From: Bog-756 sp963769765
Lineage (GTDB): Bacteria; Actinomycetota; Acidimicrobiia; Acidimicrobiales; RAAP-2
Direction: 5' to 3'
Length of the DNA: 64,000 nucleotides
Assembly (NCBI GenBank): GCA_963769765.1
Contig: CAVYNA010000004.1
Coordinates: forward strand, 1 to 64,000
The number at the start of each line of letters is the position of its first letter. Position 1 is the first letter of the stretch. Below the pieces are notes generated by a model. The model made no database searches. It saw nothing but the letters and a program-made list of their open reading frames with translations, and had not been told where the DNA came from. Both the position numbers and the translations under genes were made by a program. Below, piece after piece: positions 16,143-24,045 of this stretch.

Positions 16143-17587
16143 TCGGGACGCGGTCGCGCCGGACGGTGGGCACCCGGCGCATCGGAACCGCGATCCGGCT
16201 CGCCGCCTTTCTCGGGTTGCTGCTGGCCGCCATCCTCACCATCACGGCACTCGAGACCGAGCGCGCCTTCACCAATCAGTCGCTCGCGTCGACGACGAAG
16301 AGCCTCGTCTCCGAGGTCGACAGCTACGACCGGGCCATCGAGAGCTCGCCAGCACCGGCGCTCGTCGCGACGACGATCACCTACCTGCAGAGTCGCGTCC
16401 TGCCACAGGGTGAGACAGTGATGGTCGGCATCGACGACGAGCCACGGCTCGGCAGCTCGGGCAGCGCGGCGCTCCTCCGGACACCCGCGATCCGTACGCT
16501 GCTCGCCCATTCGCCGAGTGCGACCAACTCCTACCGGGGCACCCTGGACGGAGTCGACACCGTCTACCTGGTCGCGCCGATCCGCGACGGCTCGAACACC
16601 ATCGGCACGATGATCGTGGCCTCGGATCTCACCCAGCTCGCCGCGGACCGGAACCGGGTTCTCGCGCTCGTCGTCGGCGAAGCCCTCGTGGCGCTGGTGG
16701 GCGCGGTGGCGGGTTCGTACCTCCTGCTCCGCCGTCTCCTCCGAAATGTCGGTCGCATCACCACGACCGCGGCCTCCATCGAGAGCGGCGACCTCGACCG
16801 GCGGCTCGGCGACCAGGGGACCGACGACGAGGTCGGGCAGCTCGCCTCGACGTTCGACTCGATGCTCGACCGCCTGCAGGCCGCCATGACCATGCAGCGC
16901 CGCCTGCTCTCCGACGTCTCCCATCAGCTCCGCACGCCGCTCACCGTCGCACGCGGGCACCTCGAGGTTCTCGCCCGCCAGCGGGACGCGGACATGACCG
17001 AGGTCCGCGAGACGGTGGCGGTCGTGGTCGACGAGCTCGACCACATGCGCGCCCTCGTCGAGCGGCTCCTCATGCTCGGGCGGGCCCTCGAACCGGACTT
17101 CCTCCAGGTCGAGCGGCTCGATCTGCGGACCTTCCTCTCGGACCTCTTCGATTCGGCCCGCGTCCTCGCCGACCGCCACTGGACGCTCGAACCCATTCCG
17201 GACCTCGTGCTCGAGGTCGACGTCGCCAAGCTTCGCGGCGCACTTCTCAACCTCATCGACAACGCAGTCGGCGCGACGAACGCCACCGACTCCATCGAGA
17301 TCGCGGCCACCAGGTTGTTCGACGGCTCGGTCATCCTCTCCGTCGAGGACTCCGGGCCCGGCATCCCCCGCGAGCAGATCGAGAGCGTGCTCGCGAGGTT
17401 CGCGCGCGTCGGGACGGCCGATCGTGACGGCAGCGGGCTCGGGCTCGCGATCGTGACGGCGGTCGCCGACGCGCACGGCGGGACCTTCGAACTCGCGGCT
17501 TCGCGGCTCGGCGGGTGCCGCGCGGCGATCCGCCTCCCGCCCGCGCGTGTCACGCTGGACGACGTGCGCGTCCCGGTGGTGCTCTAG
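16139..17587 (+). CDS. sensor histidine kinase
   Basis: A 482-residue HK of the EnvZ/BaeS type. It starts at TTG 16139, overlapping the previous stop, with GAGCGGGGGG as ribosome binding site. Order of parts: TM1 (about 17-38), an extracytoplasmic sensor of about 140 residues, TM2 (about 178-200), HAMP, HisKA with the phospho-accepting His at about 262 (SDVSHQLRTPLTV), then HATPase with N-box NLIDNAVGATN, G1 EDSGPGIP and G2 GSGLGLAIV. It directly precedes its response regulator with no gap. The sensed signal is unknown; being last but one in a redox operon suggests an envelope or redox cue. Confidence 0.93.
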   Translation: MIGTRSRRTVGTRRIGTAIRLAAFLGLLLAAILTITALETERAFTNQSLASTTKSLVSEVDSYDRAIESSPAPALVATTITYLQSRVLPQGETVMVGIDDEPRLGSSGSAALLRTPAIRTLLAHSPSATNSYRGTLDGVDTVYLVAPIRDGSNTIGTMIVASDLTQLAADRNRVLALVVGEALVALVGAVAGSYLLLRRLLRNVGRITTTAASIESGDLDRRLGDQGTDDEVGQLASTFDSMLDRLQAAMTMQRRLLSDVSHQLRTPLTVARGHLEVLARQRDADMTEVRETVAVVVDELDHMRALVERLLMLGRALEPDFLQVERLDLRTFLSDLFDSARVLADRHWTLEPIPDLVLEVDVAKLRGALLNLIDNAVGATNATDSIEIAATRLFDGSVILSVEDSGPGIPREQIESVLARFARVGTADRDGSGLGLAIVTAVADAHGGTFELAASRLGGCRAAIRLPPARVTLDDVRVPVVL

Positions 17588-18349
17588 ATGCAGATCCTGG
17601 TGGTGGAGGACGACCGGGGGATCTCCTCCTTCCTCGACAAGGGGTTGCGTGCCGAGGGATACAGCCCGGTCGTCGCCCGCAACGCGGCGGAGGCACAGGC
17701 CGTGCTCGAGAGCCCGGACGCCGAGACCGGTCTCGTCCTGCTCGACCTCGGCCTGCCCTCGGGCGACGGTGTCGAACTGCTCGAGCGCCTTCGGCGCCAG
17801 GGCCACACGATGCCGGTCATCATCCTGACGGCCCGCGCCGAGGTCGCCGACAAGGTGAAGGGGCTCAACGCGGGGGCAAACGACTACGTCACCAAGCCCT
17901 TCTCCTTCGAGGAGCTGTTGGCCCGGATGCGGGCGACGCTGCGGACCGCCGAGCAGCCGAGCGCGTCGGAGATCGTCGTCGCGGACCTGCGCCTCGACCT
18001 GTTGACGAAGGTCGCCTGGCGTGCGGGCCAGCGGATCGACCTGGCCCCACGCGAGTGGGCACTGCTCGAGCTCTTCATGCGAAATCCGAACCAGATGCTC
18101 TCGCGTGCGCAGATCCTGAGCCGCGTGTGGGACTACTCCTTCGACACCGGGAGCAACGTGGTCGACGTCTACGTCGGCTACCTGCGTCGCAAGCTCAACA
18201 AGCCGGGACTCCAACCGCTCCTCGTCACCGTCCGAGGCGCCGGCTACCGGTTCCTCGACGGATCGCAGGGCCAGTCCGACGCGGAGGAGCCCGCAGCTCC
18301 GCCGCCGACCACGCGGTCACGCCGCGAGCGGGCGATCCGGCCACGCTGA
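17588..18349 (+). CDS. OmpR-family response regulator
   Basis: A 253-residue regulator. The receiver domain has the acidic pair at 8-10, the phospho-acceptor Asp53 (LLDLGLPSGDG), Thr81 and Lys103 (VTKPFSFEEL). The C-terminal winged helix (about 125-230) shows the family pattern LAPREWALLELFMRNPNQML ... VDVYVGYLRRKLN ... VRGAGYRF. A basic, Pro-rich tail of about 25 residues follows. It starts immediately after the kinase stop. It probably autoregulates the operon through the direct repeats near 10914-10929, which is inferred. Confidence 0.94.
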   Translation: MQILVVEDDRGISSFLDKGLRAEGYSPVVARNAAEAQAVLESPDAETGLVLLDLGLPSGDGVELLERLRRQGHTMPVIILTARAEVADKVKGLNAGANDYVTKPFSFEELLARMRATLRTAEQPSASEIVVADLRLDLLTKVAWRAGQRIDLAPREWALLELFMRNPNQMLSRAQILSRVWDYSFDTGSNVVDVYVGYLRRKLNKPGLQPLLVTVRGAGYRFLDGSQGQSDAEEPAAPPPTTRSRRERAIRPR

Positions 18350-18359
18350 CGCGACGCAC

Positions 18360-18399
18360 CCCCGGTGATCGCACCGCTCGGAGAGCGGACGAACCGGGG
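18360..18399. terminator. bidirectional terminator-like hairpin
   Basis: CCCCGGT (18360-18366) pairs with ACCGGGG (18393-18399), and inside it CCGCTC (18374-18379) pairs with GAGCGG (18383-18388) around a three-base loop. It lies between the convergent response-regulator and HtrA genes and could stop transcription from both sides. There is no long U-tract, as is common in high-GC genomes. Confidence 0.6.
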
Positions 18400-18427
18400 C
18401 TGCGTCTCGGGGCTGCGCCGCGGGGGG

Positions 18428-20215
18428 TCAGGCGGGCGGCCCGGTCGCCAGCGTGACGCTGGCGGTCTGGGTGGTGCCGGACTGGTCGACGTAGGTCAGC
18501 TGCACCGTGTCACCAGGATGATGGGGCACGAGCTGCGCGGTGAGGTCGGACGCCGTGGTGATCGGCTTGCCGTCGAGCGCGGTGATCACGTCGCCCTGGA
18601 CGATGCCTGCCTGTGCCGCTGCGGAACCGGAGAGCACGCTGTCGATGACCGCGCCGGACCCAGTCGACCCGTTGCCGGTCGACCCGTTCCCGCTGCCCCC
18701 GAGTCCACCCGAGCTCGACGAGCCGGCCTGGACGGAGACACCGAGGAATCCGGTCGGGCCGACGTGGATCGTGGACGATGCCGCGCCGGACTCGATCTGA
18801 CGTGCGATCGACAGGGCGGTCGTGATCGGGATGGCGTAGGCCTGGCCACCGGTCACCTGGTAGTACGAGCTCTGGGACGCCGCGGTGTTCATCCCGATGA
18901 CCTGGCTCGAGGTGTTCACGAGCGCACCGCCCGAGTCACCGGGCTGGATGTTGGCGTTGATCTGGATGAGCCCGGTGAGGCTCTCGGCGTTGGCGCCGTT
19001 CGCGTCGCTGGCCGTGATCGCCTGGTTCAACGCGGTGACCGAGCCGCCGGCCGTGCTCGGGGTCCCGCCGGCGCCGCCGGCGTTGCCGATGCCGACGATC
19101 GCCTGGCCGACGACGGCCTGGGTCGAGGTCGTGGCGACCGTCCGGAGTCCGCTCGCGCCCTCGAGCTGGATGACGGCGATGTCACCGGTGCGGTCATAGC
19201 CGACCACCTTGGCCGTGTACGTCCGGCCGTTGCCGACGTCGGTGGCGCTGATGCTGGTCGCGCCGTCGATCACGTGGTTGTTGGTGAGCACCTCGCCAGT
19301 CGAGGTCAGCACCATGCCCGTGCCGGCCGCCTGCTCGTTCTGGTAGCTGAGGTTGGTGTTGATGTCGACCAGGCCCGGGCTGACCTTCGCGGCGATGGCC
19401 GAGATGTCGGATGGCGCGCCGGCACCCGTCGACGAGTTGCCGTTCGAGCCGGTTCCGAACGGCGAGCCATTGCCGCTCGTGCCTCCACCGCCGAAGGCGT
19501 TGCCGGAGGGGCTCTGCGCCGAGATCGACGCCGACTGCGCGCTCCACACCTCGTGGCCGATGCCCGCACCGGCGAGGACCGCGACCGCGAGCAGGGCGAC
19601 CATCGACGCGATCACGCCGCGGCGCACCCGCGCATGGTGCTGGTCGTGCGAACCTCCCGACGCCGGCGGAGGTGGCCAGCCGCCGACCGGTCCCATCGGT
19701 CCACCAGGACCCGTCGGTCCGGCCCACTCCCCCCATCCGGACGACGGGGGAGGGGTCCACCCACCGGCCGGGGGCACGGTCTGCCATCCTGCCTGCGGCG
19801 GGCCGCCCTCGACGGGAGCGTGCCCCCACCCGGTGGGCGGCGGGCTGGCCCATCCGGGATGAGGGTACGGAACTGCCCCGACAGCGCCCGGCGGATACGG
19901 GCCTGCCGGTGGGTACTGCCCGGTGGGTGGGTACTGCCCGGTGGGCGGATACGGGCCACCCTGGGGGTACTGGCCTGCAGGCGGGTACTGCCCGGTTTGG
20001 GGGTACTGGCCGGTCGGATCAGGACCGGGATGGCGCGGCGCCGGCGGGGACGAGCTGAGCGGTCCGGGCTGTTCGGGCTGTTCGGGGTTGAGCGGCGGAA
20101 CCGCCGGGTTGCCGGGAGTCGGCTCGGTGACGGCCGCTGCGCCGTCTCCTGCGTCGCCGACCGGGTCCTCGGTCGGATCGTCCGAGGTCGGGGAGGGTGG
20201 CCACTGCTCGCTCAT
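18428..20215 (-). CDS. HtrA/DegP-type serine protease with PDZ domain
   Basis: I choose ATG 20215, with AGGAG three bases upstream, giving 595 residues. The first 200 residues are cytoplasmic, Pro/Gly/Tyr-rich, with GQYPP-type tandem repeats (about 75-120). A transmembrane helix follows (about 200-222). The trypsin-like domain has the full triad: His about 313 (TNNHVIDG), Asp about 345 (DRTGDIAV) and Ser about 428 (PGDSGGAL). A C-terminal PDZ domain (about 500-595) contains GVSVQAG and GDVITALDGKPI. It is a membrane-tethered protein quality-control protease of the outer face. It converges on the two-component operon and diverges from the amidase gene. Confidence 0.93.
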   Translation of the reverse strand: MSEQWPPSPTSDDPTEDPVGDAGDGAAAVTEPTPGNPAVPPLNPEQPEQPGPLSSSPPAPRHPGPDPTGQYPQTGQYPPAGQYPQGGPYPPTGQYPPTGQYPPAGPYPPGAVGAVPYPHPGWASPPPTGWGHAPVEGGPPQAGWQTVPPAGGWTPPPSSGWGEWAGPTGPGGPMGPVGGWPPPPASGGSHDQHHARVRRGVIASMVALLAVAVLAGAGIGHEVWSAQSASISAQSPSGNAFGGGGTSGNGSPFGTGSNGNSSTGAGAPSDISAIAAKVSPGLVDINTNLSYQNEQAAGTGMVLTSTGEVLTNNHVIDGATSISATDVGNGRTYTAKVVGYDRTGDIAVIQLEGASGLRTVATTSTQAVVGQAIVGIGNAGGAGGTPSTAGGSVTALNQAITASDANGANAESLTGLIQINANIQPGDSGGALVNTSSQVIGMNTAASQSSYYQVTGGQAYAIPITTALSIARQIESGAASSTIHVGPTGFLGVSVQAGSSSSGGLGGSGNGSTGNGSTGSGAVIDSVLSGSAAAQAGIVQGDVITALDGKPITTASDLTAQLVPHHPGDTVQLTYVDQSGTTQTASVTLATGPPA

Positions 20216-20541
20216 CTGCTCCTGCCTTCCTGACCGGCTCGACGTCGGCGTCGAGTGCCGTACCGAGTCCCACGTCGAGATCTCTGCAGCCATTCGACAC
20301 CACGGAGTTAAGGACGCCGTGAAGCCTGCGTATGAATCTCCTAAGGACCCGGAGCCACCCCTCGAGGTCGCATCGTGCCAGGTCAGGTGGCGGAGGGCGC
20401 GGAGGGGTGGGCGCGCGGGGCCGAGGTGCGCCCGCGCACCCGTCGAACGGGTCCGTCGCTACCATGCCTGCAGCCCGCGCGGCAGAGGTGCCGCGGCGAG
20501 CGGCACGCCGGCCGCACCGAGACAGGCGGGGCCCGACGACC
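20216..20541. promoter_or_regulatory. divergent promoter region, htrA-like and amidase genes
   Basis: This 326-base stretch separates two divergent envelope genes. The right ribosome binding site of the protease (AGGAGCAG, minus strand) is at its left end. A short inverted repeat CACGG/CCGTG (20301-20305, 20317-20321) sits in the AT-richer patch 20290-20345, which is the likeliest place for both promoters. No gene is supported here. Confidence 0.4.
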
Positions 20542-21504
20542 ATGGCGCAACGCTCCCCGAACCGCAAGACCTCGACCCGTCTCAGCCGTCGGTCACGACG
20601 GCGTCGGGTGCTGGTGCTCGTCGTGCTCGTCGCCGGTGGGGTCGCGTGGCGGGTCGGCCTCCTGGCCCGCTCGTCGAGTGCACCGACCGCGCTCGATCCC
20701 TCGTACTTCGCGGACGGGTCGTGCGTCGCCTATCCCCCGACCTCCGGGGACCGTGGGCAGACGGTCTTCCTCGACGCCGGTCACGGCGGGGTCGACCCGG
20801 GCGGGATCGGGTCCACCCAGTCGGGCGCCACCATCGAAGAGGGGGTCGAGACCCTGCCCGTCGAGCTCGACGCGATGGCACGCTTGCGTGCGGCGGGCTA
20901 CCGGGTTGTGGTGTCGCGGACGAACGACTCGACCGTGCTCCGCCTCGGGGCGGTCGACCGTTCCGGCGGTGTGCTCTCCCTGCAAGGCGCGCACGACGAC
21001 GTCGCGGCCCGCGACGTGTGCGCGAACGCGGCGAACGCGGCGGTGCTGGTGGGCATCTACTACGACGCGGGCTCGTCGTCGGACGCGGGCAGCATCACCG
21101 CCTACGACCCCGACCGTGCCTTCGCCGCCGAGTCCAAGGCACTCGCTCAGCTCGTGCAGCACGACGTGCTCGCCGCGATGAACGCACAGGGGTGGGGGAT
21201 CCCCGACGACGGCGTGCGGACCGACGGCGGTCTCGGCTCGATCAGCGGGAGCCCCTCTGCCGGCGGGCTCGCCGCACAGGCGGCGTCCTACGGGCACCTC
21301 ATGCTGATCGGACCACCGATGACCGGATTCTTCACGACACCGAGCCAGATGCCCGGCATCATCGTCGAACCGTTGTATCTCACCGATCCGTTCGAGGGGT
21401 CCATCGCCGACAGCGCGAAGGGCCAACAGGTGATCGCGGACGGCATCGCGTCCGCCGTCGAGCAGTTCCTCGCCGAGCACCCGGCGGCGCCCTCGTCGGG
21501 CTGA
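20542..21504 (+). CDS. N-acetylmuramoyl-L-alanine amidase family protein (Amidase_3), altered zinc site
   Basis: A 320-residue protein. A basic start and one hydrophobic helix (about 22-42) anchor it in the membrane, and the Amidase_3 domain spans about 73-310. First zinc ligand: His81 in FLDAGHGGVDPGG. Second: Glu99 or Glu100 in ATIEEG. The catalytic Glu lies near 276 (IIVEPLYLTDP). The third ligand, normally the His of an SIHAN-type motif, is Tyr173 here (VGIYYDAGSSSDAG). This would weaken zinc binding, so the protein may be a regulatory or substrate-binding homologue instead of an active hydrolase. The ATG at 20542 is preferred because the upstream frame is Arg-rich and unlike coding sequence. 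Confidence 0.8.
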   Translation: MAQRSPNRKTSTRLSRRSRRRRVLVLVVLVAGGVAWRVGLLARSSSAPTALDPSYFADGSCVAYPPTSGDRGQTVFLDAGHGGVDPGGIGSTQSGATIEEGVETLPVELDAMARLRAAGYRVVVSRTNDSTVLRLGAVDRSGGVLSLQGAHDDVAARDVCANAANAAVLVGIYYDAGSSSDAGSITAYDPDRAFAAESKALAQLVQHDVLAAMNAQGWGIPDDGVRTDGGLGSISGSPSAGGLAAQAASYGHLMLIGPPMTGFFTTPSQMPGIIVEPLYLTDPFEGSIADSAKGQQVIADGIASAVEQFLAEHPAAPSSG

Positions 21505-21530
21505 CGTCGACGCGGGTCCGCAACACCCGG

Positions 21531-21962
21531 TCAGCGTGCGGTGATGTACTCCATCAGCTCGTTGCGGTCGCGCTCGAGCTCGCCGATCCGGCTCTTCACG
21601 ACGTCGCCGATGCTGATGATCCCGCAGAGCAGTCCGCCCTCGACCACCGGAACATGGCGGATCCGGTACCGGGTCATGAGGTCCATGATCGAGTCGACGG
21701 GATCGGTCGGCGCACAGACCCGCACCGAGGTGGACATGATCGCGGCGACCGACTCGGTGAGCAGGTCGTTGTGCAGCTCGCTCAGCCGGTGCACGATGTC
21801 GCGCTCGGAGACGATCCCGTCGATGTGCAACCCGTCCGCCGAGACGACCAGGGCGCCGATGTTGTGGCGCACCAGCTCTGCCACGACCATCCCGACGGTC
21901 GCGTCGGCGGTGACCGTGGCCACCGCGTTGCCCTTGGTCTCGAGCAGGTTCGACACGAGCAT
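21531..21962 (-). CDS. two-CBS-domain protein
   Basis: A 143-residue protein made almost entirely of a CBS pair (about 8-65 and 75-130). The typical ends are present: GALVVSADGLHIDGIVSERD and IRHVPVVEGGLLCGIISIGD. CBS pairs bind adenosyl nucleotides (AMP, ATP, SAM) as energy sensors; the partner is unknown. The ATG at 21962 follows GGGGGAG. It lies alone between the amidase gene (convergent) and the nitronate monooxygenase-like gene. Confidence 0.9.
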   Translation of the reverse strand: MLVSNLLETKGNAVATVTADATVGMVVAELVRHNIGALVVSADGLHIDGIVSERDIVHRLSELHNDLLTESVAAIMSTSVRVCAPTDPVDSIMDLMTRYRIRHVPVVEGGLLCGIISIGDVVKSRIGELERDRNELMEYITAR

Positions 21963-22060
21963 GGTGCTCCCCCTTCGGTTCGGCCGCTCCACGTTCCCCC
22001 CGGACGGCGACCGTCCACCCATCATCGCGCCCGGGAAGCCCGAAGGGAATGGCGAGCGGA

Positions 22061-23182
22061 TTACACCGAGACACCCTCGTGGAGGCGTTCGGTCGCCTCG
22101 ACGTACTCCTCGACCATCCCGAAGACGACGTCCTTCGCCTTGCGCACGGTCGTTGCCCGGCCGATGACCTGGCCACAGGGGTTGAAGTTCACGTCCCGGG
22201 CCTGCTCGGGATAGCGGTGGCCGCGGGACACCGCCTCGATGGCCACCATCATCTGGAGCGGCATCGGGAGCGGATCGGGGGTGTCTTCGGCCTCCCAGGC
22301 CTCGGTCCAGTCGTTCTTGAGCATCCGGCACGGCTTGCCGGTGAACGAGCGCGAGCGCACGGTGTCCCGGCTGGAGGCGGCCAGGTAGGTCTCCATCTGC
22401 TTGGGCGGGATGTCGGCCTCTTCGACCGTGAGCCAGAGCGTGCCGGACCACACGCCCTGGGCACCGAGGGCGATCGCGGCGGCCATCTGACGCCCGCTGC
22501 CGACCCCTCCGGCCGCCAGCACCGGGATGGGCGCGACCGCGTCGACGACCTCGGGCCACAGCACGATGCTCCCGACGTCACCGGTGTGGCCGCCGCCCTC
22601 GGTCCCCTGGCAGACGATGAAGTCGAGCCCGGCCGCCTTGTGGTTGAGCGCGTGCTTGACGGAGCCCGCAAGCGCGCCGATCATCAGCCCGGCACCTTGG
22701 ACCTTCTCCACCACGTCGGGCGGCGGCGTGCCGAGCGCGTTGGCGATCAGCTTCACGTTCGGATGGCGGAGGGCCACCTCGATGAGGCCGGCCGCGTGGG
22801 CCGCCGTCCAACCGATCATCCCGTTGGAGCGCCGCTCGTCCTCGGGGATCTCGGGGACGCCGTGGTCGGCCAGGATCTTGAGTGCGAACTCCTTGTGCTG
22901 GGCGGGCACGAGCGCGCGGATCTGGGCCTCCAACTTCTCGGGGTCCATCTCGTCCATTCCCTCGTACTTGGCCGGGATCACGATGTCGACGCCGTAGGGC
23001 TTGTCCCCGACGTGCTCGTCGATCCAGGTGAGCTCGACCTCGAGCTGCTCCGGATCGAACCCGATGGCACCGAGCACACCGATGCCGCCGGCGTTGGTGA
23101 CGGCGGCCACCACGTCCCGGCAGTGGGTGAATGCGAAGATCGGGAATTCGATTCCGAGCTTGCGTCGGATCTCAGTGTCCAT
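22061..23182 (-). CDS. nitronate monooxygenase-like FMN protein
   Basis: A 373-residue TIM-barrel flavoprotein of the NMO/2-nitropropane dioxygenase family. It shows the N-terminal LGIEFPIFAF, the loop NAGGIGVLGAIGFDPEQLE, the catalytic-His motif CQGTEGGGHTGDVGS (about 190-200) and the phosphate-binding ..VLAAGGVGSGRQMAAAIALGAQGV. Members oxidise nitronates or act as enoyl-thioester reductases, so the substrate is uncertain. The ATG at 23182 has GAGGAG nine bases upstream. It lies 32 bases downstream of the TetR gene in the same direction and is probably co-transcribed. Confidence 0.88.
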   Translation of the reverse strand: MDTEIRRKLGIEFPIFAFTHCRDVVAAVTNAGGIGVLGAIGFDPEQLEVELTWIDEHVGDKPYGVDIVIPAKYEGMDEMDPEKLEAQIRALVPAQHKEFALKILADHGVPEIPEDERRSNGMIGWTAAHAAGLIEVALRHPNVKLIANALGTPPPDVVEKVQGAGLMIGALAGSVKHALNHKAAGLDFIVCQGTEGGGHTGDVGSIVLWPEVVDAVAPIPVLAAGGVGSGRQMAAAIALGAQGVWSGTLWLTVEEADIPPKQMETYLAASSRDTVRSRSFTGKPCRMLKNDWTEAWEAEDTPDPLPMPLQMMVAIEAVSRGHRYPEQARDVNFNPCGQVIGRATTVRKAKDVVFGMVEEYVEATERLHEGVSV

Positions 23183-23214
23183 GGTGTGGCTCCTCTTCTC
23201 AGTTGTCGGTCGTG

Positions 23215-23883
23215 TCAGTTGTCGGTCGTCGAGCGCTGATCGTGACCGTCGCGTCGTCGCGCGCCACGCTCGGATCGGCCCGCGGCCCGGGGGAGCCCGA
23301 CCAGCGCGGCGAGCCCGGTCGTGGCGAGCTCGTCGCTGACGGAGTCCGGATCGATACGGCGCTGCATGGCGAGCCCGGTGAGCAGGGCCTTGACCAAGAT
23401 GGCCGCATCGTCGGGCGGAACCGCGGGTCGGGCGCCCACCGCGGCGGCCCAGCTCGCGAGGTGCCGGGCGCTGTTGGCCCGGGCGTCGAGCTCGCGACGT
23501 CGGAGGACCTCTGCCACATCGGGGTCGCGCGCCGCGCGAAGCCAGAGCTCGTGCTCGAGCAGCGACCAGCGGGCCGGTCCCTGCGATGCCGAGCCGGCCA
23601 CGTTCCCCCACACCGCTCCCAGTTGGGCCTCCGGTGAGGCGGAGACCGCGACGTCGGCGAAGAGCATCGTGAGCACCGACTCCTTCCACCATTCGAGCAG
23701 GGCGAGCAGGAGGCCCTGCTTGCTCCCGAAGTGCGCGTAGACCGCACCGGAGGTCCGGCCTGCCGCTTCGGCCACCGCGTCCACGGACACGGCGTCGACG
23801 CCCTGGTCGGCGAAGAGGTCCGCCGCTGCGGCGAGGAGGCGCTCCCTCGTGTCCGCCTTTCGCGACTGCTGGGTTCTGGGCAT
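23215..23883 (-). CDS. TetR-family transcriptional regulator
   Basis: A 222-residue regulator. The N-terminal HTH is typical: TRERLLAAAADLFADQG, then VDAVAEAAGRTSGAVYAHFGSKQGLLLAL (about 10-65). The C-terminal ligand domain is not diagnostic. It diverges from the aldehyde dehydrogenase gene and reads into the nitronate monooxygenase-like gene, so it probably controls both. The candidate operator is in the 162-base gap beyond its start. The C-terminus is very basic and less ordered. Confidence 0.9.
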   Translation of the reverse strand: MPRTQQSRKADTRERLLAAAADLFADQGVDAVSVDAVAEAAGRTSGAVYAHFGSKQGLLLALLEWWKESVLTMLFADVAVSASPEAQLGAVWGNVAGSASQGPARWSLLEHELWLRAARDPDVAEVLRRRELDARANSARHLASWAAAVGARPAVPPDDAAILVKALLTGLAMQRRIDPDSVSDELATTGLAALVGLPRAAGRSERGARRRDGHDQRSTTDN

Positions 23884-24045
23884 GGCTCCCGCGATCGGTG
23901 AGGCGGCTCCTCCGTGAACCCTACAAATATTGGAAGCGTTATGCAACTTCCGATGCGAATGGCGCGCGACAGTGGCCGAGGCGCCGACGTGGCCGGCAGA
24001 CCTGCCGGAATAGGCTGACGTCGCACCGACGCCAGGAGGAACGCC
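23884..24045. promoter_or_regulatory. divergent tetR/aldehyde dehydrogenase promoter region
   Basis: The gap has an unusually AT-rich patch (23921-23950) holding an imperfect inverted repeat, GGAAG at 23932-23936 and CTTCC at 23947-23951 with ten bases between. It is a plausible TetR operator. The right end carries a purine-rich CAGGAGGAACGCC before the ATG at 24046, a good ribosome binding site. Confidence 0.4.

Noticed and set aside
15419..18214. Minus-strand open frame opposite the kinase and regulator genes
   Set aside because: It is antisense to complete HK and RR domains and has shadow-type composition.
23200..23230. Direct repeat CAGTTGTCGGTCG around the end of the tetR gene
   Set aside because: Two copies 16 bases apart look like a local duplication at the gene end; I see no element or operator logic.
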